DNA of 64,000 bases from Streptomyces ardesiacus (GCF_003112575.1 NZ_BEWC01000004.1:62001-126000); one strand, 5' to 3'. Positions 42,315-51,309 are shown, numbered from the stretch's first letter. The notes: a model not told the origin generated them from the letters alone. Numbers and translations are program-made.

Positions 42315-43721
42315 CTACCGGTCCCGGATCTCCGCCGGCAGGGCCTGCTGCGGGACGTTCTGGTAGGCCACCGGGCGGCGGAAGCGCTTCACCGCCGCCG
42401 TGCCGACCGAGGTGGTGGTGGGGGCGGTGGACGCGGGCCAGGGGCCGCCGTGGTGCTGGGCGTCGGTGACGGTGACTCCGGTGGGCCACTCGTTCCAGAT
42501 GACGCGTCCGGCGTGCCCGGCCAGGACGTCGAGCAGGCGCCGGCCGTCCTCGTCGAGGACGTGACCGCCCTGGACGGTGCCGGTCAGGGCACCGCCGAAG
42601 TCGGCGAGAACCGTCTCCACCTCCTCCAGGCTGCCGTACTCCACGAGGAGCGAGGTGGGGCCGAAGACCTCCGTGGAAATGAGCGACGGGTCCGCTCGCA
42701 CGGCCTCGGTGGTGGTGCGCAGGAGCGCGACCTCCGGCAGGTCCGTACCCCGGCCGGTGCGCCGGGCCACGGTCACTCCGTCGCGGGCGGCGAGGTCGTC
42801 GAGCGCGGTCGCGTAGGCCGCGGCGATGCGGTCGCCGAGCATCGGGCCGGTCGTCAGCGGCGGCAGGGCCGCGAGGAAGGCGTCGGCGTCGGGAACGAAG
42901 ACGACGCCGGGCTGGGTGCAGAACTGGCCGGCTCCGAGGGTGAAGGAGGCGGCGAAGCCGGTGGCGATGTCCTCGGCGCGGTCGGACCAGCCCGCCGGGG
43001 TGACGACCACCGGGTTGGTGGAACCGAGTTCGCCGTAGAAGGGGATGGGGTCGGGACGGTCGGCGGCGAGCTGGAAGAGGTACCGGCCGCCGTGCGTGGA
43101 GCCGGTGAAGCCGACGGCCTTGATGCGGGGGTCCCGTACGGCGTCGGCTCCCTCGCGCTCGCCCTCGACGAGCTGGAGCAGGTGGGCAGGTGCTCCGGCG
43201 GCGTCCAGGGCCGCCGTGGCGACGGATGCGGTGAGCCGGGAGAGTTCGGGGTGGCCGGGGTGGGCCTTGACGACGACGGGGCAGCCGGCCGCGAGGGCAC
43301 TGACGGTGTCGCCGCCCAGCACACTGAACGCGAAGGGGAAGTTGCTCGCCGCAAAGACCAGGACGGGGCCGAGCGGCACGGTGGTGCGGCGGATGTCGGG
43401 ACGGGCGCCCATCGGCCAGTGCGGGTCGGCGTGGTCGACGCGGACGTCGTCGAGGGCCCCGGAGGCGAGGCGCTCGGCGAAGAGCCGGCACTGGAAGGTG
43501 GTGCGGGCGAGTTCACCGCTGAGGCGTGCCTCGGGCAGGTGCGACTCCCGTTGGGCGACGGGGACGAGGGTGTCTGCGGCGGCGTCGAGCGCGTCGGCGA
43601 CTGCGGTCAGCAGACGGGCGCGGTCCCCGGACGGGACGGCGCGGGCGGGGCCGGCGGCGGCGGACGCCTGGGCGAGAACCGTGTCCAGGGTCGAGGCGGT
43701 CGAGGGCAGGGTGGTGCTCAT
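42315..43721 (-). CDS. Aldehyde dehydrogenase, alpha-ketoglutarate-semialdehyde type
   Basis: 468 residues from the ATG at 43721. The active site is complete: Asn127 in AASNFPF, Lys152, Glu231 in GELGSTNPV and nucleophile Cys268 in GAGQFCTQPG. The overall pattern (FAASNFPFAFSVLGGDT, WPTGVTVTDAQHHGGPWP) is that of NAD(P)-dependent alpha-ketoglutarate semialdehyde dehydrogenases. These finish non-phosphorylating pentose, hexarate or hydroxyproline breakdown by making alpha-ketoglutarate. It lies downstream of a GntR regulator and a DHDPS-family lyase on the same strand, whose product would be its substrate. Confidence 0.87.
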   Translation of the reverse strand: MSTTLPSTASTLDTVLAQASAAAGPARAVPSGDRARLLTAVADALDAAADTLVPVAQRESHLPEARLSGELARTTFQCRLFAERLASGALDDVRVDHADPHWPMGARPDIRRTTVPLGPVLVFAASNFPFAFSVLGGDTVSALAAGCPVVVKAHPGHPELSRLTASVATAALDAAGAPAHLLQLVEGEREGADAVRDPRIKAVGFTGSTHGGRYLFQLAADRPDPIPFYGELGSTNPVVVTPAGWSDRAEDIATGFAASFTLGAGQFCTQPGVVFVPDADAFLAALPPLTTGPMLGDRIAAAYATALDDLAARDGVTVARRTGRGTDLPEVALLRTTTEAVRADPSLISTEVFGPTSLLVEYGSLEEVETVLADFGGALTGTVQGGHVLDEDGRRLLDVLAGHAGRVIWNEWPTGVTVTDAQHHGGPWPASTAPTTTSVGTAAVKRFRRPVAYQNVPQQALPAEIRDR

Positions 43722-43795
43722 GGAGGGACCTCGTAACGGTCGACGGGTCGACGCGGCGATCCGTCGACCGGTCGGCATGTCGATGGGGCGTCGGG

Positions 43796-44494
43796 TCAGG
43801 TGACGATGTCGTGGGAGGCCATGTCGGCCAGCGTCCACTCCTCGACCTCGGTGAGGTGGAGGGCGGCGGCCTCCTGGGCGGTCGCGATGTCGCGGGCGGC
43901 CATGGCGTCCAGGATTTCGAGGTGGCGCCGGGTGGAGCCGGCGAGGCGGTGCGGGCCGGTGGCGCCGAGGACCCGCAGCCAGTAGACGAACGGCTCGACC
44001 GACTCGCGGGCCGCGATCAGGCGGCTGTTGTCGGTGTGCGCGATGATCTCGTGGTGGATGCGGGTGTCACTCGCGAAGAACGGCTCGTAGTCCCCCCGCT
44101 CGGCGGCGCGCAGCGCGGCGACGGCTTCGTCGCGCAGGTCGGTGATCTGCTCCAGGGGCATCGTCCGGGCGGCGACGCCGGTGGCCAGCCACTCCAGGCC
44201 CTTGCGCAGCTGGCACACCTCGTGGACGTCCTGGCGGGAGGGCCGGGTGACGAAGGTGCCGGAGCGGGGGCGCGTTTCCACGAGACGGTCGTGCTCAAGC
44301 CGTACGAGCGTGTCGCGGACCGGGGTGCGGGAGACTCCGAACTCCTTCGCGATGGCCTGGGGGTCCATCCGGGAACCGGGCGCGTACACACCGGTCGTGA
44401 TCCGCTCGCACAGGATCGTGTAGAGCTGCTCGGAGATCGACTCCACCACCAGGGGCGTGGTGCCGCCGCGGCTACGGACGGAGGGGGTGGCCAT
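43796..44494 (-). CDS. GntR-family regulator (FCD domain)
   Basis: 232 residues from the ATG at 44494, which has GAAGGG five bases upstream. The winged helix (about 15-85) has GSRMDPQAIAKEFGVSRTPVRDTLVRL. The FCD domain has metal-ligand candidates in SDTRIHHEIIAHTDN and STRRHLEIL. It lies between the lyase and aldehyde dehydrogenase genes. A perfect palindrome at 44597-44614, just upstream, shares its half-sites with another in the lyase/MFS gap, so this protein probably controls itself and both divergent operons. Confidence 0.9.
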   Translation of the reverse strand: MATPSVRSRGGTTPLVVESISEQLYTILCERITTGVYAPGSRMDPQAIAKEFGVSRTPVRDTLVRLEHDRLVETRPRSGTFVTRPSRQDVHEVCQLRKGLEWLATGVAARTMPLEQITDLRDEAVAALRAAERGDYEPFFASDTRIHHEIIAHTDNSRLIAARESVEPFVYWLRVLGATGPHRLAGSTRRHLEILDAMAARDIATAQEAAALHLTEVEEWTLADMASHDIVT

Positions 44495-44596
44495 GATCGC
44501 CCTTCTTCTCCAACGGTCGCTTGCTCCGACGACTGCTTGCTCCGACGGTCGCTCCGGCGCCGGCCGGGACGCGGCACCGGCGCCGGTGGCACACAG

Positions 44597-44614
44597 CATC
44601 TGATCGATCAGATG
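44597..44614. promoter_or_regulatory. 18-bp perfect palindrome, probable GntR operator 1
   Basis: CATCTGATCGATCAGATG, about 100 bases upstream of the GntR start and just past the lyase stop codon. Its core TCTGAT-N2-ATCAGA recurs at 45551-45564. Confidence 0.75.
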
Positions 44615-44621
44615 GGATCGG

Positions 44622-45506
44622 TCAGATCAGCCTAGCGGCTTCCAGCGCGGTGCGGATGCGCGCGCGCTCGGCGTCCGTGGCGGGCCGGAACGGGCGGCGC
44701 GGCAGGCCCGCCGAGCGGCCCTGGAGTTCCAGGGCGGCCTTGATGGTGGCGGGCAGGTTCGGGGCGTCGATCGCCCGCCAGACGGTGAGGATCCTCTCGT
44801 GCAGCTCCAGCGCCTTGATGTGGTCGCCCGCCTGGACGGCGTCCCACAGCTCCACGCTGAGGCGCGGCGTGACGGTGGGGATGGCGGCGAGGGCGCCGTG
44901 GGCGCCCATGACGAAGGCCGGGTAATGCAGGTCGTCGAGGGCGGCGAGCACGGTGAAGCGGTCGCGCATGCGGTGCAGCAGGTCGGCGAGGAGGTGGATG
45001 TCCCCGCCGGACTGCTTGACGGCGGTGACCTGCGGGACGTCGCGCAGCAGCTCGATGGTGTCGACCGGGACCAGTGCCCAGGGCACCACGTTGTACAGCA
45101 CGATCGGCAGGTCGGTGGCCTCGCCGATCTCGCGGTAGTGGGCGACGGTCTCCTCGGGCGAGGGGGCGAAGACGTAGTGCACCGGGGTGACCTGGAGGGC
45201 GTCGACGCCGGCTTCCTTCAGGGCGAGGGAGTAGCGCTTCGCCTGAGCGGTGGAATTCTGGATGACGCCACCGATGACCGGAACTCGACCGTCGACCTCG
45301 TCGACGACGGTGGCGCAGATGGCGGCGCTCTCCTCCAGGGAGAGCGTCTGCCCCTCTCCGGTGCTGCCGCAGGCACAGATGGCGGTCACGCCCTGGTCGA
45401 GGAGGAATTTGACCTCGCCGCGCAGCAGGTCCAGGTTGACCTGGTCATTCTCGTCGAACGGCGTGACAACGGTGGAGATCATCCCGCCGAGCTGGACGTC
45501 CTTCAC
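44622..45506 (-). CDS. DHDPS/NanA-family lyase or dehydratase of sugar-acid catabolism
   Basis: 294 residues from the GTG at 45506 (GGGAGG five bases upstream). This is a (beta/alpha)8 class I aldolase fold with Schiff-base Lys164 (AVKQSGG), Tyr138 (LYNVVPW) and the G-S-T-G-E carboxylate-binding loop (CGSTGEGQTL). Beside an alpha-ketoglutarate-semialdehyde-type dehydrogenase it is more likely a 2-keto-3-deoxy-sugar-acid dehydratase, or a hydroxypyrroline-carboxylate deaminase, than a lysine-pathway DapA. No hydroxyproline epimerase is seen, which favours a sugar-acid role. It is divergent from the MFS-DhaK-DhaL operon across a palindromic operator. Confidence 0.84.
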   Translation of the reverse strand: MKDVQLGGMISTVVTPFDENDQVNLDLLRGEVKFLLDQGVTAICACGSTGEGQTLSLEESAAICATVVDEVDGRVPVIGGVIQNSTAQAKRYSLALKEAGVDALQVTPVHYVFAPSPEETVAHYREIGEATDLPIVLYNVVPWALVPVDTIELLRDVPQVTAVKQSGGDIHLLADLLHRMRDRFTVLAALDDLHYPAFVMGAHGALAAIPTVTPRLSVELWDAVQAGDHIKALELHERILTVWRAIDAPNLPATIKAALELQGRSAGLPRRPFRPATDAERARIRTALEAARLI

Positions 45507-45550
45507 GTGCGCCTCCCGGGTATTGCCGCAACCTAGGTGCGGATGTAATG

Positions 45551-45564
45551 TCTGATGCATCAGA
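45551..45564. promoter_or_regulatory. 14-bp perfect palindrome, probable GntR operator 2
   Basis: TCTGATGCATCAGA, in the 173-base gap between the divergent lyase and MFS genes. Same half-sites as the palindrome upstream of the GntR gene. Placed to control both operons. Confidence 0.75.
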
Positions 45565-45679
45565 TGCTAGCACGCGGTCCTGCCTCAGCAGAACCACCGC
45601 TTTCCGGACACGGCCTCTCTCCCCACACTGAGGGGAGGTCCGACCGTGTCGTCCGAGCCGCCATCGCAATGGAGCGAGC

Positions 45680-47032
45680 ATGCCCCAACCGGCCGCTACA
45701 CCCGCTTCCCGGGAGACCTCCCTGCGCAAGGTCGTCACGGCCAGCGCCCTGGGAACCACCGTCGAGTACTACGACTTCACGCTGTACGCGACCACCGCAG
45801 CACTGGTCTTCGACAAGATCTTCTTCCCCGACGCCTCGCCCCTGGTGGGTACCCTCGCCGCCTTCGCCACGTACTTCGTCGGGTACGCCGCCCGGCCGCT
45901 GGGCGGCATCCTCTTCGGGCACTTCGGCGACCGCCTGGGCCGCAAGAACGTCCTGATCATCACCATGCTCATGATGGGCATCGGCACGTTCGCGATCGGC
46001 CTGCTGCCCTCCTACGACAGCATCGGTGTCGCGGCGCCGATCCTGCTGGTCCTGATCCGGCTGGTCCAGGGCCTCGGCATGGGCGGCGAGTACGGCGGCG
46101 GCGTCCTGATGGCCCTGGAGTACAGCCCCCGCTCCCGCCAGGGCTTCTTCACCTCACTGGTGCACATCGGCACTCCGGCCGGCGTCCTGATCCCGGTGGG
46201 CCTGGTCACCGTCCTCGACTCCACCCTGCCCTCGGGCTCCTACGACTCCTGGGCCTGGCGCCTGCCGTTCCTCGCCAGCATCCTCCTGGTCGGCGTCGGC
46301 ATCTGGATGCGGCTGCACGTCACCGAGAGCCCCGAGTTCGTGAAGATGCGCGAGGACCGCGAGGTGCAGAGCCTGCCGGTGAAGGAGGTCCTCACCCGAC
46401 AGCCGGCCACCGTCGTCTTCTCCGTACTGGCCAAGATCGCCGAGAGCGGTCTGTTCAACATCTACTACGTGGTGGCCATCACCTACGTCACCACCGAACT
46501 CGACCTCGCCAAGGGGCCCGTCCTCCTCGCCGTACTCATCGCCTGCGCCGTCGAGTGCTTCACGCTCCCCTACTTCGGGGCGCTCTCCGACCGCGTCGGC
46601 CGGCGCAAGGTGTACATCTTCGGAGCGGCCTTCCAGGCCGTCCTCGCCCTGCCCTTCTTCCTCCTGATCGAGACGGGCCAGTTCTGGGGCTACGCCGTCG
46701 GCATGACCCTGGGACTCGGCGTCGGACACGCCGCCATGTACGGAGCGCAGGGCGCGCTGTTCGCCAACCTGTACCCGGTCAACGTCCGCTACACCGGGCT
46801 GTCCGTCACCCAGCAGATCGGCGCCACCCTCGGCGGCGGGCTCTCCCCGCTCATCGGCACCGCCCTGCTGTCCGTGGCCGGCGGCCACTGGTCGTGGCTG
46901 ATCGCCTACTGCGTCGGTGTCGCCGTCCTCTCCGGTCTGGCCACCACCCGACTGCGGGCGGGCGAGGCACCCGGCCCCGCCCTGCCCGCGACGGACCCCA
47001 GCCACCGCGTCGAAAGGACCCAGGTCTCGTGA
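45680..47032 (+). CDS. MFS transporter, metabolite:H+ symporter (MHS) family
   Basis: 450 residues with about twelve hydrophobic segments. The start TVEYYDFTLYATTAALVF and the loop GHFGDRLGRKNVLI are hallmarks of the MHS family (ShiA, ProP, KgtP). RLVQGLGMGGEYGGG in helix four and SDRVGRRKVY in the mid loop also fit. It should import a small organic acid or polyol with protons. It is first in an operon with DhaK and DhaL homologues (GTGA overlap), so its cargo is probably their substrate or a precursor. Control by the nearby GntR protein is likely. Confidence 0.9.
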   Translation: MPQPAATPASRETSLRKVVTASALGTTVEYYDFTLYATTAALVFDKIFFPDASPLVGTLAAFATYFVGYAARPLGGILFGHFGDRLGRKNVLIITMLMMGIGTFAIGLLPSYDSIGVAAPILLVLIRLVQGLGMGGEYGGGVLMALEYSPRSRQGFFTSLVHIGTPAGVLIPVGLVTVLDSTLPSGSYDSWAWRLPFLASILLVGVGIWMRLHVTESPEFVKMREDREVQSLPVKEVLTRQPATVVFSVLAKIAESGLFNIYYVVAITYVTTELDLAKGPVLLAVLIACAVECFTLPYFGALSDRVGRRKVYIFGAAFQAVLALPFFLLIETGQFWGYAVGMTLGLGVGHAAMYGAQGALFANLYPVNVRYTGLSVTQQIGATLGGGLSPLIGTALLSVAGGHWSWLIAYCVGVAVLSGLATTRLRAGEAPGPALPATDPSHRVERTQVS

Positions 47033-48036
47033 ACCGTCTGTTCCTTCCCTCCGAACAGCCCGTCGAGGAGGCCCTCAGCGGCCTGGCCCTGGCCCACCCG
47101 GGGCTGCTCACCCTCCACGAGGACCCGCTCTACGTCACCGCCCGCGAACGGCACCCCGGCCGGCGTGTCGGGCTCGTCTCCGGCGGCGGCTCCGGCCACG
47201 AGCCGCTGCACACCGGATTCGTCGGCGCCGGGATGCTGGACGCCGCCGCTCCCGGTCGCGTCTTCGCCTCCCCGCACAACCGGCAGATCTACGAGGCGTC
47301 CAAGGCCGTCGCGGGCCCGGCCGGCGTCCTGCACGTCGTCAAGAACTACACCGGCGACCGCATCAACTTCGGCATCGCCGCCGAACGCCTGCGGGCCGAC
47401 GGCATCCCCGTCGCCCGCGTCCTGGTCGACGACGACCTCGCGACGGAGAGCGAGGAGACCGCGACCGGCCGCCGCGGCACCGGCGCCACCGTGATCGTGG
47501 AGAAGCTCCTCGGCGCCGCCGCCGACGCCGGCGCCGGACTCGACGAGCTGGCCGAGCTGGGCGCCCGGGTCGCCGCGGCCTCCCGCAGCGTCGCCGTCGC
47601 CGGACGCGCCCAGACCTCGCCCGCGCGCGGCGGAGAAGCCTTCCCGCTGCCGGCGGGCACGCTGGAGTACGGCGTCGGCATCCACGGCGAGCGCGCCGCG
47701 ACCACCGTGGAGCATCCCGGCTTCGAGCAGCTCGTGGACCGCATGACGCACCAGGTCGCCGACGCGCTGCCGGCCACGGCCCGGTCCGTGCTGCTGCTCG
47801 TCAACGGCCTCGGGGCCACCACGCTGCTGGAGCTGTACGCCGTCCACGCCCGGGTCTCCCGGCTGCTGGGCGAACGGGGCCTGGACGTGGCCGGCCGCCT
47901 GGTCGGTTCCTACGTGCCCGCGCTCGACATGAGCGGCTTCTCCCTCACCCTGACCGCCCTGGACGACGACTGGGCCGCCCACTGGCACGCCCCCGCCCGC
48001 ACCGTCGCCTTCCCCGCACAGGAGGCCGTCCGATGA
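47029..48036 (+). CDS. Dihydroxyacetone kinase, DhaK-type substrate-binding subunit
   Basis: 335 residues from the GTG at 47029, overlapping the MFS stop. It has the substrate-binding loop GGGSGHEPLHTGFVG at 52-66 and the covalent substrate histidine His219 in GVGIHGE. DhaK binds the ketose or aldose as a hemiaminal and pairs with the ATP-binding DhaL, encoded next with a four-base overlap. Homologues of this pair also phosphorylate erythrulose, threonate-derived or other C4 sugars, so the substrate need not be dihydroxyacetone. No DhaM phosphotransferase subunit is visible, which fits an ATP-dependent system. Confidence 0.9.
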   Translation: MNRLFLPSEQPVEEALSGLALAHPGLLTLHEDPLYVTARERHPGRRVGLVSGGGSGHEPLHTGFVGAGMLDAAAPGRVFASPHNRQIYEASKAVAGPAGVLHVVKNYTGDRINFGIAAERLRADGIPVARVLVDDDLATESEETATGRRGTGATVIVEKLLGAAADAGAGLDELAELGARVAAASRSVAVAGRAQTSPARGGEAFPLPAGTLEYGVGIHGERAATTVEHPGFEQLVDRMTHQVADALPATARSVLLLVNGLGATTLLELYAVHARVSRLLGERGLDVAGRLVGSYVPALDMSGFSLTLTALDDDWAAHWHAPARTVAFPAQEAVR

Positions 48037-48674
48037 CCACCGACCCGAGCCTCGTGCTGCGCACCTACGCCGACGCCGCACACACGGCCTACGAGACGCT
48101 CACCGCGCTGGACCAGCTCTCCGGCGACGGCGACTTCGGCGACAACCTCTGCGAGGGGCTGGACCGTGTCACCGGCGCCCTCGACGCCCACCCGGACGAG
48201 CCGCCCTACACCGTGGCCGCCGCCGTGTTCCTCGACGAGGTCGGCGGCACCAGCGGCCCGCTGATCGGTCTGCTCTTCCAGGAGCTGGCCCGGGCGCACG
48301 CCGCCTCTCCCGGCGAGGACGCCTGGCTCACCGGGGTGCGCGAGGGCCTGGCGGCGATCCAGCGCGTCGGCGAGGCCGAACCGGGGGACCGCACGATGGT
48401 CGACGCCCTCGCTCCCGCCCGGGACGCCCTCCAGTCGGGGGCCGACGCCCGGGACGTGGCCGTGGCCGCCCTCGACGGCGCCCGGTCCACCGCCGCGCTG
48501 CGCGCCCGCCGCGGACGTGCCTCCTACGTCGGCGAGCGCGCCGTCGGTCACCCCGACCCCGGGGCCCTCGGTGTCGCCCTGCTGTTCTGGTCCCGCGCAC
48601 GGGCCGACGGCCGGGCACCGGGCGACCTCACGGACCACCTGCCCGCCCTGCCGAACGAGGCACCGCCGAACTGA
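48033..48674 (+). CDS. Dihydroxyacetone kinase, DhaL-type nucleotide-binding subunit
   Basis: 213 residues, ATG overlapping the DhaK stop (ATGA). The Mg-binding motif GDGDFGDN near residues 31-38 keeps the three aspartates that hold two Mg ions and ATP. GGTSGPLIGLLFQEL and the C-terminal RGRASYVGERAVGHPDPGA are standard DhaL features. Together with DhaK it forms an ATP-dependent ketose kinase. It is the last gene of the three-gene operon. Confidence 0.9.
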   Translation: MTTDPSLVLRTYADAAHTAYETLTALDQLSGDGDFGDNLCEGLDRVTGALDAHPDEPPYTVAAAVFLDEVGGTSGPLIGLLFQELARAHAASPGEDAWLTGVREGLAAIQRVGEAEPGDRTMVDALAPARDALQSGADARDVAVAALDGARSTAALRARRGRASYVGERAVGHPDPGALGVALLFWSRARADGRAPGDLTDHLPALPNEAPPN

Positions 48675-49526
48675 CCGCGGGCCGGACCGGAGGGTGCCCT
48701 CGACGACCGCCGTTCCCGGACCGCCCGGGCAGGGCCGGTGCGGGCGCCGAGGACGGGTTCGTTCTCCGCCGGGTGGGGTGGCGGGGGCGGCCGGGCGTCA
48801 CGTCGGTGGGGTCCGGTCTGGGTCGCTCACGACGTGCGGGACGAGCGATGGGTGCCCCTGCTCCCGCGCGCAGGCAGCCGGTGAGTACCTGCTGCCCGCG
48901 CCGCGGGCGGCGACGCCGGCCACAGCCACGGCCGCAGCCCAGTCGGCCCGGACACTGAGAACCTCAACCACCACAGCCGGGGAACGGCGCCGTACGGGCA
49001 GACGGATCAGGCAAGCCGTGTCGGGCTGCACCGCGAGCGTCCGGCGGTCCCCGGGGAGGGGTTGTCCGATGCCGTACGAGGCCGCGCCGTACGGAAGACG
49101 GGAACACGACTGAAGCCACTGGCCCCCGTCCGCCGTGAGCTCACTGCGAGCAGACGGACGCGGGGGATGCGGTTCAGAGGAGTGGCGGGCGAGACGTCGC
49201 GAGACGTCGGTGGAGCATCAGCCGGCCGCAGGTCCCCTCGGCCGCCCGGCGCTTCTGGACCGGTGGGAATCCTCTGGTCCCCGGGGCGCGGGCGGTGATC
49301 TCCATGTCGATGCCGGGTGCCGGATCTGGTGCCCGGCGGTCGGCGCGGTCCCTCGCGGAGCATCCGTGCCACCGGCCGCGCACAGCGCCTCGTCGGCGGC
49401 GGCCTGCGCGTCGCTGGTGGCGGGCCTGCGCGTCGCCCGCCCGCCACTCCGGCCGGCTCCCCGCCCGCTGCCCGCTCCCCCGCCCTCGCCCCCCCATCCG
49501 CCCGCGACCGGTCCGGCTGCGTGGTG
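48675..49526. other. Long intergenic region without recognised gene
   Basis: 852 bases between the convergent DhaL and nucleoside hydrolase genes. No frame has clear homology or a good start. A rightward stretch near 48830-48875 reads VRDERWVPLLPRAG, faintly like the start of an IS5-type transposase, but too short to call. A direct repeat of GAGACGTCGC/GAGACGTCGG sits near 49190-49210. It may be decayed DNA. Confidence 0.4.
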
Positions 49527-50423
49527 CTACGAAGCGGTGGCCGTGGTTCCCGCACACTCGATGCGGGTGACGATCTCCTCGGCCACCTGGTCCAGGTCGG
49601 CGTCGACGACGAGGCGGACGTGGCCCGACCGGTCGCGGTGGAAGGTGGTGACGCCCTCGTCGTCGACGGTGACCGTGCCGGGCTCCGTGTCGTACAGGTC
49701 GGGGCGGAGCATCGACAGGGCGGTGATCGGGTCGTGCGGGACGCTCCAGCCTTCGCCGGTGAAGCCGGTCCAGGCGTCGATCTCGCGGGCGAGCGCGGCA
49801 CCGAAGGGCCCGGCGGCACGGATGCGTTCGATGCCGTCGCGGCCGATGCGGACCCGGCGGGTGGTCTCGAGGCCGGTGATCACGGTGGGGACGCCGGCGG
49901 CGAAGACGGCACGGGCGGCGGTGATGTCACTGACGATGTTGTGTTCGGGCCCGGCGTCCGGCGCGAAGTGGCCGCCCATGAGGTAGAGCGTGCGGACGGA
50001 AGCGGCGAAGTCCGGCGCGTGGGCGAGGGCGCGGGCCAGGTTGGCCTGCGGGGCGATGCCCATGACGTCGAGCTCGCCGGGACGGTCGAGGACGGCCTCG
50101 GCGAGGAAACGGTCGGCGGGCACGCCGTCGCGTACGGGCTCCGTCTCCAGGTCGGGGAAGGCGCGGCCCTCGTGTCCGGCCCACCACACCTCCCTGCCCG
50201 AGAGGGTGTGCTCGGCGCCCGGCACCACGGTCAGCTCGTGCCCGGCCAGGGCGGCGAGGCGGTGGGCGAGTCGGGCACGCAGCAGGGTGTCGCCGTAGAC
50301 GGTGGTGACGGCCTCGACGCGGACGTCGGCGGGCGAGCCGAGCAGCACGCCGAGCGCGAGTGCGTCGTCGACGTCGCTGCCGAGGTCGGTGTCGAGGAGG
50401 ACGTGGTGGAGAGGGGTGGTCAT
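49527..50423 (-). CDS. Inosine-uridine-type nucleoside hydrolase
   Basis: 298 residues from the ATG at 50423. The N-terminal calcium/substrate motif is DTDLGSDVDDALAL (D11, D13, D19, D20). GIAPQANLARAL, LYLMGGHF and a late VPHDPITAL with the catalytic-region histidine complete the fold. It cleaves the N-glycosidic bond of a nucleoside to free base and pentose. It is the last gene of a sugar ABC importer operon, which hints that the importer brings in nucleosides or that a ribose-like sugar is harvested. Confidence 0.9.
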   Translation of the reverse strand: MTTPLHHVLLDTDLGSDVDDALALGVLLGSPADVRVEAVTTVYGDTLLRARLAHRLAALAGHELTVVPGAEHTLSGREVWWAGHEGRAFPDLETEPVRDGVPADRFLAEAVLDRPGELDVMGIAPQANLARALAHAPDFAASVRTLYLMGGHFAPDAGPEHNIVSDITAARAVFAAGVPTVITGLETTRRVRIGRDGIERIRAAGPFGAALAREIDAWTGFTGEGWSVPHDPITALSMLRPDLYDTEPGTVTVDDEGVTTFHRDRSGHVRLVVDADLDQVAEEIVTRIECAGTTATAS

Positions 50424-50446
50424 GCGTGGGGTCCTTACTCGGGCCG

Positions 50447-51307
50447 TTACTTGAGGCCGCTGCTCGCGATGGACTGGGTGAAGTGGCGCTGCAGGCGCAG
50501 CAGGACGACCAGCGGGATGACGGTGAGGACGACGGCGGCCGCGAAGACCTGCCCGTAGTCGACGACCATCTGGCCCTGGAGCGTGCCGAGCGCGATGGGG
50601 CCGAGCTGCTTGGACGGTTCGGTGCCGATCAGCAGGGGCCACATGTACGACTGCCACTGGAAGGTGAAGAGGGTGAGGCCCGCGCCGATCAGGGCGGGCC
50701 GCGACAGCGGCAGGTGGATGCGCGTGAACACGCCCCACCAGCTCAGGCCGTCGATGCGGGCGGCCTCGACGAGTTCCTTCGGTACGGCGAGGAAGAACTG
50801 GCGCAGCAGGAAGACGGCAAGGCCGTTTCCGATGCCGGGCAGGATCAGGCCCGCGTACGTGTTCTGCAGGTCCCAGTCGCGGAACAGGGACGACAGCGGG
50901 ATCGCGATCGCGTCGAACGGGATCATGAAGCTGAGCAGGATCACGGCGAACACGAGTCCGCGTCCCCGGAACTCGAAGACCGACAGGCCGAACGCGGCGC
51001 TCGCCGAGACCAGCAGGCCGAGCGCGACGGTGACGGCCGCGACCAGCACCGAGTTGAGCACGGCGCGCCCGAATTCGCCCTGGAACAGGGTGACGTAGTT
51101 GTGCAGCGTCGCGTCGGTGGGGATCAGTGAGCGCCAGGACAGCTCGCCGAGGCTTCCGAGGACCCGGGAGCCGGGGCGGAGGGAACCCGCGAGGACCCAC
51201 ACCAGCGGCAGTGCGAACAGCAGGCCGATCACTACGGCGGCGATCGCCGGCATGTGCCGGGCCGGGGAGGGGCGGCCCGGGACCGTGGAACGGTGCGGCG
51301 TTGTCAT
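50447..51307 (-). CDS. Carbohydrate ABC transporter permease, MalG type
   Basis: 286 residues with six hydrophobic segments. The EAA loop reads ELVEAARIDGLSWWGVFTRIHLPLSRPAL, the contact site for the ATPase. It is the second permease of a CUT1-type importer. It starts two bases after the MalF-type gene stop. No ATPase gene is in this operon, so a shared MsiK-like ATPase encoded elsewhere probably powers it, as is usual in Streptomyces. Confidence 0.9.
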   Translation of the reverse strand: MTTPHRSTVPGRPSPARHMPAIAAVVIGLLFALPLVWVLAGSLRPGSRVLGSLGELSWRSLIPTDATLHNYVTLFQGEFGRAVLNSVLVAAVTVALGLLVSASAAFGLSVFEFRGRGLVFAVILLSFMIPFDAIAIPLSSLFRDWDLQNTYAGLILPGIGNGLAVFLLRQFFLAVPKELVEAARIDGLSWWGVFTRIHLPLSRPALIGAGLTLFTFQWQSYMWPLLIGTEPSKQLGPIALGTLQGQMVVDYGQVFAAAVVLTVIPLVVLLRLQRHFTQSIASSGLK

Positions 51308-51309
51308 GG

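Noticed and set aside
44622..45506. Lysine-pathway dihydrodipicolinate synthase (DapA)
   Set aside because: The fold fits, but the neighbouring semialdehyde-type dehydrogenase, GntR regulator and transporter point to catabolism.
45646..47028. Extension of the DhaK frame upstream through the MFS gene
   Set aside because: The MFS protein in another frame is unmistakable, and DhaK begins naturally at the GTG overlapping its stop.
48830..49180. Possible IS5-like transposase remnant
   Set aside because: Only about a dozen residues (RDERWVPLLPRAG) look similar and the frame breaks at once; not enough to call.
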